From the NCBI GenBank assembly GCA_963575745.1, contig CAUYUJ010015955.1, positions 141,463-201,462 on the forward strand: a stretch of DNA of 60,000 nt, read 5' to 3'. The notes beneath the pieces are model-generated. The model was not told the DNA's origin, did no database searches, and was given only the letters and a program-made list of their open reading frames with translations. The position numbers were made by a program, and so were the translations under genes. Below are positions 10,617 through 21,023 of this stretch, in pieces. The stretch is from Prorocentrum cordatum. Its lineage: Eukaryota; Sar; Dinophyceae; Prorocentrales; Prorocentraceae. Numbering within the stretch: the first letter of the stretch is position 1; each line of letters begins with the position of its first letter.

Positions 10617-10665
10617 GCTCTTCACGCCTCGCGTATCCCAACCAGCCCATCCCAAAGCAGCCGCC
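10617..10665. repeat. Copy of the element end also seen at 58286
   Basis: CGCGTATCCCAACCAGCCCA and the following CCCAAAGCAGC match 58296-58330 (CGCGTATCCCCACCAGCCCA and TCGAAACAGC), with about 35 of 41 positions identical. At 58286 this is the left edge of an insertion in LINE-3. Here it marks the right edge of the C-rich satellite. Confidence 0.75.
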
Positions 10666-10712
10666 AGGCGAGCTGCCTTGCTGAGGGAGGCGCAGCAGCA
10701 AGCAATCCGACC

Positions 10713-10778
10713 ACGACCACGACCGCGACGACCATGACGACCACGACGACCACGACGACCACGACGACCACGACGACC

Positions 10779-10809
<31 letters not shown>

Positions 10810-10823
10810 CGACGACGACGACC

Positions 10824-10894
<71 letters not shown>

Positions 10895-10896
10895 TC

Positions 10897-10936
<40 letters not shown>

Positions 10937-10985
10937 TTTGACGACGACGACGACGACCACCACCACCACCACCACCACCGACGAC
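10713..10985. repeat. (GAC)n microsatellite, about 270 bp
   Basis: A GACGAC/GACCAC trinucleotide tract ending in CCACCACCACC. It explains the poly-Thr, poly-Ser and poly-Val frames on both strands. Confidence 0.95.
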
Positions 10986-11455
10986 CGACGACCACGGGGC
11001 CCCCGAGACGGCTTCAGGATGCAGACAACATCGGGACCGCTCCTTCGTTATGGTCTGTCGCCGGCCTGTCGGGGCACTCGCTTGCCCCCCCCCCTACTGG
11101 ACCTTGGCGCCATTGCCATCTGCCGTCTGTCTCGCATCCGCGATTGTATGATCCTTGGCACGCGTGCCCCTTGTTTTAATAAATTGTTTAAAACATAGTC
11201 TGGGGACTCATTGTGACTATTTTTGAATTTGTTTTGAATTTATTTCGATTTTTTCGTCCCGAATCCCCCTGTAGGAGCACCTGCCCGACCGAAAGCATGG
11301 CAGGCGCCCCGCCCCCCCAAGGCCGAGCCGCCCCCGGCCCCCGCGCGCGCTGGTGACCGGGAGCAGCGCCCGCCGCACCCCGCGCCCGGCGGCCGCGCCG
11401 CCCGCTCGGCGACAGAGGAGCGGCGTCAGAATGCGGACCCTAGCGCGATGGGAGG
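10986..11455. other. Unassigned spacer before LINE-1
   Basis: No gene is supported. An AT-richer patch (11170-11270) contains ACATAGTCTGGGGAC, which weakly resembles AAATAGTCAGGGGAC at 31291. The remainder is GC-rich. Confidence 0.4.
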
Positions 11456-11523
11456 GAGGAGGAGGAGGAGGAGCAAGAGGAGGAGGAGGAGGAGGAGGAG
11501 GAGGAGGAGGAGGAGGAGGAGGG
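11456..11523. repeat. (GGA)n tract at the 5' border of LINE-1
   Basis: A GGA/GGAGGA tract ends directly at the spliced-leader copy at 11524. The same arrangement, a GGA tract then spliced leader, recurs at 52215-52323. Confidence 0.9.
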
Positions 11524-11617
11524 ACCGTAGCCATTTTGGCTCAAACCATCTTGGCTCAAGCAATTTTGGCTCAAACCATTTTGGCTCAAGCAAGAAGAAG
11601 AAAACAATTGGCTCAAG
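11524..11617 (+). other. Tandem dinoflagellate spliced-leader relics
   Basis: 11524-11545 is a full 22-nt spliced leader starting ACCGTAGCC, identical to the DinoSL consensus except for the last base. Three 15-nt partial leaders follow back to back: 11546-11560 CCATCTTGGCTCAAG, 11561-11575 CAATTTTGGCTCAAA and 11576-11590 CCATTTTGGCTCAAG. A more decayed copy, CAATTGGCTCAAG, lies at 11605-11617. The known mechanism is that the AG inside an old leader acts as acceptor when a re-integrated cDNA is transcribed and trans-spliced again, leaving exactly 15 nt. The array therefore records several retroposition rounds. Confidence 0.93.
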
Positions 11618-11731
11618 CCGAGGGGCTGACTCGAGGCGAGCTGCCCCCAGCATCTGCAGGTTTTTCCCGCACGATCCCCACGGCGAGCCCTTGTGAGGTC
11701 ATGGGTTCTGGCTGGTCTCTTTCATCCCTTC

Positions 11732-13060
11732 ATGCCTCGCTGGCAGTGCAGCTGCGGCGTTCAGAACGCCGCCGCTCTGGAATGGTGCAACAGTTTTGGC
11801 AAGCACTGGCGGCAGTCGTGGCGTGGTCGCAGTCCGCGACGTGGTCAGTCCCCACGTCGCTCAGTGTCCCCTCGTGGACGTCGAGGGAAGAATGTTGCAC
11901 CATGGACGACTTCAGCCAGCTCTCAAGCAGATTCCCCGCCATATGTGAGAATGGCCACACCTTCGGAGGCCGTGTTGTCAGATCATTTCAAGCCACTTGC
12001 CCTGGCGCATCGGAGGACACTGGCAAACAGTACTTTAAGTAATTGGGAACCCGCATTGCGCTGCTGGAGACGCAGCATAAGCTACTGTGGTCGCAGGATT
12101 TGGACACGTCGGAGTGTGCTCATCAGCTCTCAGTGTTAAAAGGATGCCTGATCGCCCATCTTCCCTTCGAGACGCAGCTGACTATGGTCGACGGCAGCAT
12201 CGAACGGATGAAACAGCGAGCCGAGTCCGTTCAATAGTCGTGGGACGCAAAGCAGAAGCAGGCGGACACGCTCAAGGTCAGTTACGACAGACTACTGTAT
12301 CAAGCGAAGGCTCTCAAGAGGACACGTTCGGAGCTGATGGAGGCCATCGGCGACGAGAACGTAGCCGAACGGGAGGACGATTCTGCCGACATGGACGCTG
12401 CGTTCGGCCTCTATGGCGAGCCGCCGAGTGCGGAGCAGGCGGGGGTGTCGGCGCCGTTGCCCAAGGCCGCGGCTGCGGTGTCGGCGGGGGCAGCCTCGGC
12501 GATGAAGCAGCCGCCACCGCCCCCGCCGCCCGCAGCGTCAGCAGCGCCGATGGGCGACCCTCCTCCGCCGCGCCCCACGCCGCCGCCGCCGTGGTCTGCG
12601 CCGCCGACGCCGCCTCGTGTAGGGAAGGGAGGTTGCCCGCCAGGGATTGCTCCAAGGTCGCGCAATGTCCAAGACGAAGTTCAGAAGCAGTTGGCGCCCG
12701 TCCAGACGGAGATGCAGGCCATGGCTTTCTGTGTGCAGCAGATGATGGAGCATTTCAAAGGTGCGCAGTCGGGCTCAGCCATCCCTCCATCGCCACTATC
12801 GGTCAAGACAGCGTCAATCGAACCCACGGAGGTCGCGGACTCCGATGGCAGGTCGGTTGCTGGCATGAGATCGCCCTCCTTTGGCGGGGCAAGGTCGCGC
12901 AGCGAGGACCGACTCAGCACGCGCGGGCGCACAGTGGAAGTCACGTCCAGCAGCCCGCGCACGCCCAGGTCGAGAGCACCGCCCATGGCTTCAGAGGGGT
13001 ACATTCCAGCCATGGCACAGCCCGGCCTGAACGCAGCCTCGCATGGCGACGCGGCCATTT
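11732..13060 (+). pseudogene. LINE-1 ORF1, zinc-finger and coiled-coil protein, broken
   Basis: ATG at 11732 opens MPRWQCSCG...LEWCNSFGKHW, a RanBP2-like pattern (W-x-C-x-C then W-C-x(4)-HW, with one expected Cys replaced). LINE-3 ORF1 starts with a similar module. The frame then shifts near 12036 into a helical, Gln/Lys/Glu-rich segment (IALLETQHKLLWSQD ... RSELMEAIGDEN), interrupted by an in-frame TAG at 12235. A Pro-rich linker (12505-12620) and a second helical stretch (NVQDEVQKQLAPVQTEMQ) follow. The role is probably RNA-binding ORF1 protein. The spliced leader lies 114-208 nt upstream, as expected for the mRNA 5' end. Confidence 0.65.
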
Positions 13061-13660
13061 TATCTTTGCTACGCTTACCCCATCTTCGGCAGCGGACTGG
13101 TGCTGGACACCGTGGCCTGCTGGCTCCCTACTACCTCGTCGTCGTCTGCTACGCGGGCGAGATCCTGGTCGGGCACCTCAGCGCGCGCAGCATCTGCTGT
13201 GAGCTGCGGGCGCCACGAGGCCGACTCAGCAGGTGGGTCACAGGTCAGGCGACCCAAGGTTCGGCACCGCTTTCGAGGCCGAAAGTTTTAACAACCACTG
13301 CTTTGCAAGTTGTCCTGGGGCCCGTGGGAGCGGCCCCTCCCCCCCTTCGGCTTCTCTCGCGCGCCCCCCCCGTTTTTGGCCCCTGGTCCTCGGAGGGTCT
13401 CACTTTTAGATTTGAAGAGGGCTCGGCTGGTATGGGGCCAGCTCTCAGTGCCAAAGGTGCGTGCGAGGTGTCCAGCTCTAGGGGCTGCTCTGGGATCGTT
13501 TTGAGCGCCCCTGCCCTCGCCCCTCCTCCGCTTGGATCGCCGCCCCCCTCTCCTTCCCGGGGGGCCCCCGACTGATCCCGATGTGAGTTCTGACCCCTTG
13601 CCTTATCCGGCTTGGTTGGGGGGAGTTCGGGCGCCTGGAGTCTTCGAACGTCCAGGGTCG
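13061..13660 (+). other. LINE-1 spacer between ORF1 and the enzymatic region
   Basis: No domain is visible. Open frames here change often and read as Pro/Gly/Ser-rich sequence. It may be the decayed end of ORF1 or a non-coding spacer. Confidence 0.35.
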
Positions 13661-13904
13661 GTTTTTGAAGCTGTGCGCCGCGATCCCTTGGGGAAGCCGT
13701 CTGGCGCGCACCGTGCCGAAGATGTCCACCGCCCCGCCTCCCTCCTCCTCCCTCGCTGCAGGCGCGGGAGTTTGGGCGCCCCCTCCAGTCGCTGGCGCCC
13801 TCGGGGGGATTGAGGGCCTTGGAATGCCCATCTCGCTCGCCGACGCTCCGGGGTTTTGCGCGGCGGCCAAGGAGGGCGCCATGCGGCGTGATATTCGGTT
13901 GCCA

Positions 13905-14500
13905 CGATCAATTTGGGAAGGTCTCATCCTGCCCGGTGGCTTCGCGCTATCGGGGGACGTGGGCGATCGTGGAGACACCCATCCATTGGCGTCTACGGCT
14001 TTGGACCGTGCGCCGCGCAGTCAGGCATGGGTTCCTCCAACTACCTTCTTTGTAGATGGTTCTTCCTGCGCTTCGGGCCCTGAGGGGGCGGGGCGGCCCA
14101 TGGCCCATGTTGCTGCCAACGAGGATGGAAGTTTTGGTTTCGGTGGTGCCTTCTGGTCGCAGGCCGCGTTGGCCCCCCCTGGGCTTCCCCCCCCAGTGGC
14201 GCCGTCGTACTTGAGTCGGTGGGAATCCTCTAGTGTTTGATTCGGTATGTCACCCGATGGGCTGAGAATCGGACCACCATTTACTCGGATTGCTTGGCCG
14301 CCATCGATACTGCTTTGGGGGTTTCGTCCATTGCCTCAGCTGAGTTGCTCAGCCACACTACCCGCGCCCTCTATCTCTCTGCCCGTGCCCAGTGTGAAGT
14401 GCAGATCGGCTGTGTCCCAGGTCACTGCGGTCATCCTTGGAACGAACTTTGTGACAGTTTGGCCAAGCGTGCTGCCCGAGGTCCGTTCCTCTCGCCCTCG
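13905..14500 (+). pseudogene. LINE-1 RNase H domain, frameshifted
   Basis: One frame gives TTFFVDGSSCAS (14041-14076), the first catalytic Asp context of type I RNase H, and then SFGFGGAFW. After a frameshift near 14210 the next frame gives TIYSDCLAAID (second Asp), then VQIGCVPGHCGHPWNELCDS (the His and last Asp loop) and LAKRAA. The domain would degrade RNA in the RNA:DNA hybrid during element replication. It lies upstream of the endonuclease, unlike the usual EN-RT-RNH order. Either this family has RNH first, or this is the tail of another element. Confidence 0.7.
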
Positions 14501-14789
14501 GCGCCGATTGTTAATGTTCTCGCCCGCCCTCGTTGTTCGGCGTGGGGTTGGCTCGGGCGTGCTCCCGGGGCCCTTCGCCCGGCCTATTCTCCGCTTGATG
14601 GCCGAGGATTTGGGTGCCAGCCTCGGCCCTCTCTCACCGCTCGCTCGGCCCCTGCTTCCACCGCTCCTTTGCTTGTTCCCGCTATGGGGAAGGGCTCCGC
14701 CCAGGCCCCCCCCCCCGCCCCCGCCGCCCCCCCCTCGCAAATCCACGCAAGGTTGAGGCGCAGATTTCTCTGCGTGTTGTTCCTTGCAA

Positions 14790-15741
14790 CGCATTGACAC
14801 TTCGGCGCAATTATTCCGACGACCCTTTCGTTTGGTTTGCGGAGCGCCGCGGGAAGGCCGACCTCCTTAGGACGCAGCTCGACTTGAATAGGGTGGCCCT
14901 CGCTGGCGCCCAGGAGGCTCGCGCTGAGCGCGGTTCTCGTGCTGCCAGCACTTTCGCTGCCTTTAGCCCTGGGTCGGTCGAAGGAAACTTGGGGGTTGAG
15001 CTTTGGGCGTCTCTGCGCAGCCCCTATGGCTCCCGCGATGGAGCGCTTGCCCGGCCTGGCCTGGCCTCGATGCCCCCGCCGCCCTCTTTCCCATCAGCGC
15101 GGGTTGTTGCACCTGGATTGCCCGCCACGGCGCCCCCCACCGTCTGTCTGGACTATGCCCTGACCGCCCCCAGTTTCACCCAGCGCGTGGGCCATGGCGT
15201 TTGGCGTGACTGGGATTTTCTGATCCAAACCGAGGACCATTGGCTTGTTTTTGTGGACCTTCAGTGGTCCTCTCGGTTCGTGCCTAGCGTTGCCCCCGGG
15301 ATGGATAGGCGTGCGATTTTGGGCCCCGTCGAGCAAGCTACGTTTGTTGAGCTGCTCCTTGCTATTCCATTGTTTCCATGGGGGGTTGACGTTGACGCCC
15401 GCTGCGCTCTCCTGGCCAGGCGCGCGAGGGATGCGGCCCGCAAGGCTCTCCCTCCCCCCGAGGTTCCCCCTCGCAGACCTTACGTGCGGCAGCGTGCCCT
15501 GGGCCAGATTTCCCCGGGGCGCCGCGCCAGGGCGGCCATTCGACCCCCTAGAGGGAGAGCTACCTATTCCGACGATCCCCTCAGAGCCCTCTGCGAATTT
15601 GCGGCGCGTTTCCTCCCCTTCTGGGATGATCCCGTCGCCGTGGAATGGAATTTCCCCGAAGACCTGGTTTTCGCCGACTCGGGGTTCCAGAGTGATATGA
15701 TGGACGGGCCAGACTTGCTCGCGGGACTTTATGCTTTCTGA
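14790..15741 (+). pseudogene. LINE-1 AP-type endonuclease and linker, partial
   Basis: The frame reads VVPCNALTL, then GKADLLRTQLDLNRVALAGA and QEARAER, which match the N-terminal strand and the catalytic Glu loop of exonuclease-endonuclease-phosphatase domains. WDFLIQTEDHWLVFVDLQW resembles the C-terminal Asp-His strand. The middle is shortened and the GDxN core is not visible. A basic linker follows (ARRARDAARKAL). In LINEs this enzyme nicks the target DNA for target-primed reverse transcription. Confidence 0.6.
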
Positions 15742-15755
15742 GAAGTTCGGGGGGA

Positions 15756-17125
<1,370 letters not shown>

Positions 17126-17134
17126 TGTGTGTGC

Positions 17135-17174
<40 letters not shown>

Positions 17175-17202
17175 GTGTGCGTGTGTGTGCGCGCGCGTGC
17201 AA
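17126..17202. repeat. Second (TG)n tract inside RT
   Basis: A TG/CG dinucleotide tract directly downstream of the FVDD-coding segment, breaking the palm-thumb boundary. Confidence 0.95.
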
Positions 17203-18320
17203 TGGCAACCGCCTCCCCGGAGACCAGTTGGCCAGCTTGGCGACTACCGCCCACAAGGCCATGTAAATCCGCCATCCGTCTCTCCATTAGAGGCCTTCGC
17301 ACCGTTCAGGCCAAGCGCAGGTTTTTTGTTGTTCAGAACGGATCTCACACGGTTCCCTCCCTCGGTGTTTCGGGCGACCTCCCCGATGTTCACGAGCCCC
17401 TGGGGGCTATGGTTCATCGTGGCGGGCTCCTGAGACCCGAGCTCGCGCTTCGGAGATCCAAACAGCAAACTGCCCTGGGACCGATTCGGGCTCCGGTTTT
17501 CCCTCGCCCCAAACTGGCGCTCGCTCGGACAGCTCAGTGGACCGACGCCCTTTGCACGTCTGCCCTCTCGTGCAACGGAGCGATTTGGAGCAGACTCTCG
17601 GCCCCCGATGTTACGTTTCTTTCGACCGCCTGCACGGGGAGTTTCCCGGCTGCTATCGGGGGGCCCGCGATGCGGGACCTGGGCGCAGGCCCATGAATGC
17701 TGAGGTGTTGCTCAAGGTTGACCGCCCCGACCTCGCCGTTGCGCCCCGCCTCGGGCGTCTCAAGTACTTTGGGCGGTTGGCCGCCAGGGGGCCCCCGCAG
17801 CTTTTTTTCTTGGTCGACCACCTCCCGGAGGGCTGTGACTCCTGGGCGCGTCAGGTGCGTGGAGATATTGCCTGGGTCTGTCGTTTTACGGCTGCTGGTG
17901 AAAAGCGCCCCCTCCCTTTGTCGCGCTGGGCTGCTCTCGCCCGTGGTGCTCCGTCGGAGTTTCTCTCGCGCTATTTCCAACGCGTTCAATGCCCGCAACC
18001 GTTGGGGGGCCGATCAGTTCAGACTTGCCGCGTGGAGAAGGGCGATTTCTAACTTGTGCACCAACCGCCATCTTCCCCCTCGTCCTCTCTTGCGTGGATC
18101 CCACCCCCGATGTTTGTGTCGTGTGTTATGACTGTGGACATGTGTTTGCCACCGTAGGCGCGCGGAGGAAGCGCCGCCCGCTGGCGCATCGGTCGACCGA
18201 CCTCGCCCTGAAGTATGTTGTCGGCACTTGCTGGCAACGCTGTTGCACTCAGTTCCATTCGAGGACCCGTCTTGTGAGGCACTTGAAGCATGGCCGGCCG
18301 GCTTGTTTCCAAGCTTGGAT
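17203..18320 (+). pseudogene. LINE-1 RT connector and C2H2-type zinc finger
   Basis: The connector is best read in the frame containing VLLKVDRPDLAVAPRLGRLK and ARQVRGDIAWVCRF (17703-17890). After frame changes, a second part gives VCVVCYDCGHVF, then GTCWQRCCTQFHSRTRLVRH and LKHGRPACF (18110-18312), with C-x(4)-C-x(3)-F-x(5)-L-x(2)-H-L and a terminal Cys. This resembles the nucleic-acid-binding finger downstream of RT in several LINE groups. It is followed after about 130 bp by the methyltransferase-like frame. Confidence 0.6.
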
Positions 18321-18449
18321 TTTCTTTTTTCTTGGTGGCGACCGAGGGCCAAACGTTGCAGGGGGCCTCCGAGATCGCGGCCAACACCGCGAGCATGAAG
18401 AAGCGAGGCCTGAGAGCTGAGAAAACCACGGTCCCCAAGTATCGCTTCT

Positions 18450-19560
18450 ATGGCCCTTTTATCCTCAATGGTCCTCCAGGGGTCCTGGAGGAGTTGGCGC
18501 CCCCTGCCCCCCCCGCCCGCGCCTGTCCTCGTCGAAATTCCATTTCTCTTCGAAGCTGTGGACATCCCAAGGCCTATTGGAGACACTAAGTCTGTTTTAC
18601 ACCTGTTCAGTGGCCAGCGGCGATGGGGGGATGTGCAGTTCTATTTTGATGGGCTGGTGCATCAATCGCCCCGCCCCTTAGCCATGCTGTCTGTTGATAT
18701 ACAAAATGGTAGCGTGGCTGGAAAGTCTACGGACCCCCGAGTCCTTCAGACATTTTTCGTCATATTTCGCGAGGGATTCGCTGTGGGCGTGCTCGCCGGC
18801 CCCCCCGGTGAAAGTCGGAGCGCTGCGCGCCGGCGTGCGCTGCCCGAAGGCGGCCCGCGCATCGTGCGTTCCTTGGCTCTTTTGCGGGGGCTCCCTCGGG
18901 CCACTGCGCGAGAATGGGCCCAGCTGGACCTCGGCAGTGGCCTCTTGGGGACCTCGGTTCTTGTAATGTATGCCTGTTATGTGCATGGCGCTGCGGGAAT
19001 ATTGGAACACCCCGCTCCACCGTCGGGCCCTGCTTTGCCCAGTTCCTGGTGCGTCTCAGAGATTTCGCACCTCGGGACTTTGCCCCAAGAAATCAGCACG
19101 GTCGACTTCGTTTGGATCGACCAGGGCTCGTTTGACGCACCTTCTGCCCTTGACGGGGTTCGGGGGAGAGGCCGTTGCATTCACCCGAGAGGCTCCCGCA
19201 CGACACTGCTTGGTCGTGACCCCGCAGGGGTATTCAGGACCGCGGCAGCTAAACAATATCCCCCTCCGCTCTGCTTTTTCCTGGCGAAATCTTTGCTCCG
19301 CCATGCCGATAGTTGTCTCCCCGCTTCCCCGAGCGATCAAACAGATTTTGCCATTGGTGCCGAGGATGCTTTTGATCCCAGGCTTGCAAAGTTTCATTGC
19401 CCATTCGACCCGTTCTTTGATGGGCGTATGTGGGGAGCGTTTGGCTCCGACTGTTGCCGCCCATCCTCTGCAAACTCGTTTGTTGTTTTATATATTTACT
19501 GGGGCGCAGGCATTCCCTGCACGCTTCGCGCGTTCTGCGGTAGTTCTCAGTCCCATTCAG
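18450..19560 (+). CDS. Methyltransferase-like domain at the 3' end of LINE-1
   Basis: A long undisrupted frame begins with VLHLFSGQRRWGDVQFYF (motif-I-like, 18594-18650). It continues with LSVDIQ, GVLAGPPGESRSAARRRA (18790-18840), GAAGILEHPAPP (18988-19023) and AGVFRTAAAKQYPP. The order FSG, PP(C)E, EHP resembles motifs I, IV and VI of C5-cytosine methyltransferases (F-x-G, PPC, ENV). The position expected to hold the catalytic Cys is Gly here, so the copy should be inactive for methyl transfer even though the frame is open. The start is unclear; it is probably the C-terminal domain of the LINE polyprotein. Confidence 0.6.
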
Positions 19561-19604
19561 GAGGAGGAGGAGGAAGAGGAGGAGGAGGAGGAGGAGGAGG
19601 AGGA
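19558..19604. repeat. (GGA)n tract
   Basis: A pure GGA/AGG tract at the 3' side of LINE-1, directly before an abrupt change to AT-rich repeats. Confidence 0.9.
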
Positions 19605-20080
<476 letters not shown>

Positions 20081-20182
20081 CACGACGAGTACGATGTGCA
20101 CGACGAGTGCGACGGCACCTCCAGGATCATCACGGCTGCAACCATCAGCGCTACCCCAAACAGCAGCGGTACCACGACTGGT

Positions 20183-20296
20183 ATGCAGATTTTCGTGAAG
20201 ACGCTCACAGGCAAGAACTCGACAGTATTTCTACACGAACAACACGTACCTGCAGGTTTTCACAAAGTATGCCTGCCGGACTCGGGCCATTTCTAG
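20183..20296 (+). pseudogene. N-terminal ubiquitin fragment of LINE-2 ORF1
   Basis: ATG at 20183 encodes MQIFVKTLTGK, identical to residues 1-11 of ubiquitin. The match then stops and the frame ends at 20296. The rest of ubiquitin resumes near 21024, so an 800-bp segment separates the two parts. This is either an inserted repeat or an intron. No convincing splice signals decide between these. Confidence 0.85.
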
Positions 20297-20524
20297 ATGG
20301 CAGCGGCAATGACCGCACGGACAGCAGATGGCCCTGGGCTGGACTCTACCTCTCTTCTTCCTGGCCCGACGGATGTCCAGGGCGGCGTGGCTTTCTCCAG
20401 GGACCGTCCTGGCTCCGCCGGCGGGGCGCACACACCGCCTTTCACGAGGTGCCCTGGGAAGGCTGGCCGGCGTCCGCGGGATTCACCTTCCCCGGCCGGC
20501 CGGCTTGGGCAAGACTTGAGACAA

Positions 20525-20960
20525 GGCGTGTTCTTCCTCAATTTCGCGTTCTTCATCTGGGGCGCCATCCGGCGCTCCTCTCGGACATTGACCGTTCGGC
20601 GTCCGTTGGTTGGAGTATTCTGCCCGGCTGAACGGGGCATGGCTTCCGGGGAGGCGTGTTCTTCCAATTCTCCGTCCTCTTCTCTTCGCTCCTCGACGCC
20701 GTCTGCGTGCAGTCGGCGTTGCTCTCGGACAGTGGCCGTTCGGCGCCGGTCGAACGGGACAGGACTTCGTGGCGTGGTGTTCTACATTACGCCCTTGTCT
20801 CCGCGATCCTCGTCGCCTTCTGCGTGCAGTTGGCGCTGCTCAAAGAAATTTCGGCGACCTTCCAGTCGCTCGCACTTGCACGCTCAGCCTCCGGCCACCT
20901 GTGCCGGTAGAGTCGGACAGGGCGGAGTTCTATCGAGCTCGTCAGCCCTTTTTGTTTTTT
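20525..20960. repeat. Degenerate 118-128 bp tandem repeat splitting the ubiquitin domain
   Basis: GGCGTG followed by TTCTTCC or GTTCTAC starts units at 20525, 20653 and 20771. Each unit also carries CTCTCGGACA, CCGTTCGGCG and TTCTGCGTGCAGT-like blocks. This repeat fills much of the gap between the ubiquitin N-terminus and its continuation. Confidence 0.7.
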
Positions 20961-21023
20961 GTTGTTTGGGGTGTAAGACCGTGCTTCGCACCGACATCTT
21001 GCCTCATCTACACCTATCTGGCA

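Noticed and set aside
6529-10737. 1402-codon Pro/Ser-rich frame
   Set aside because: It coincides with a C-rich satellite whose unit length is not a multiple of three. Other frames are also open, and the peptide has no domain.
10555-10995. Poly-Ser and poly-Val minus-strand frames
   Set aside because: These are translations of the (GAC)n microsatellite.
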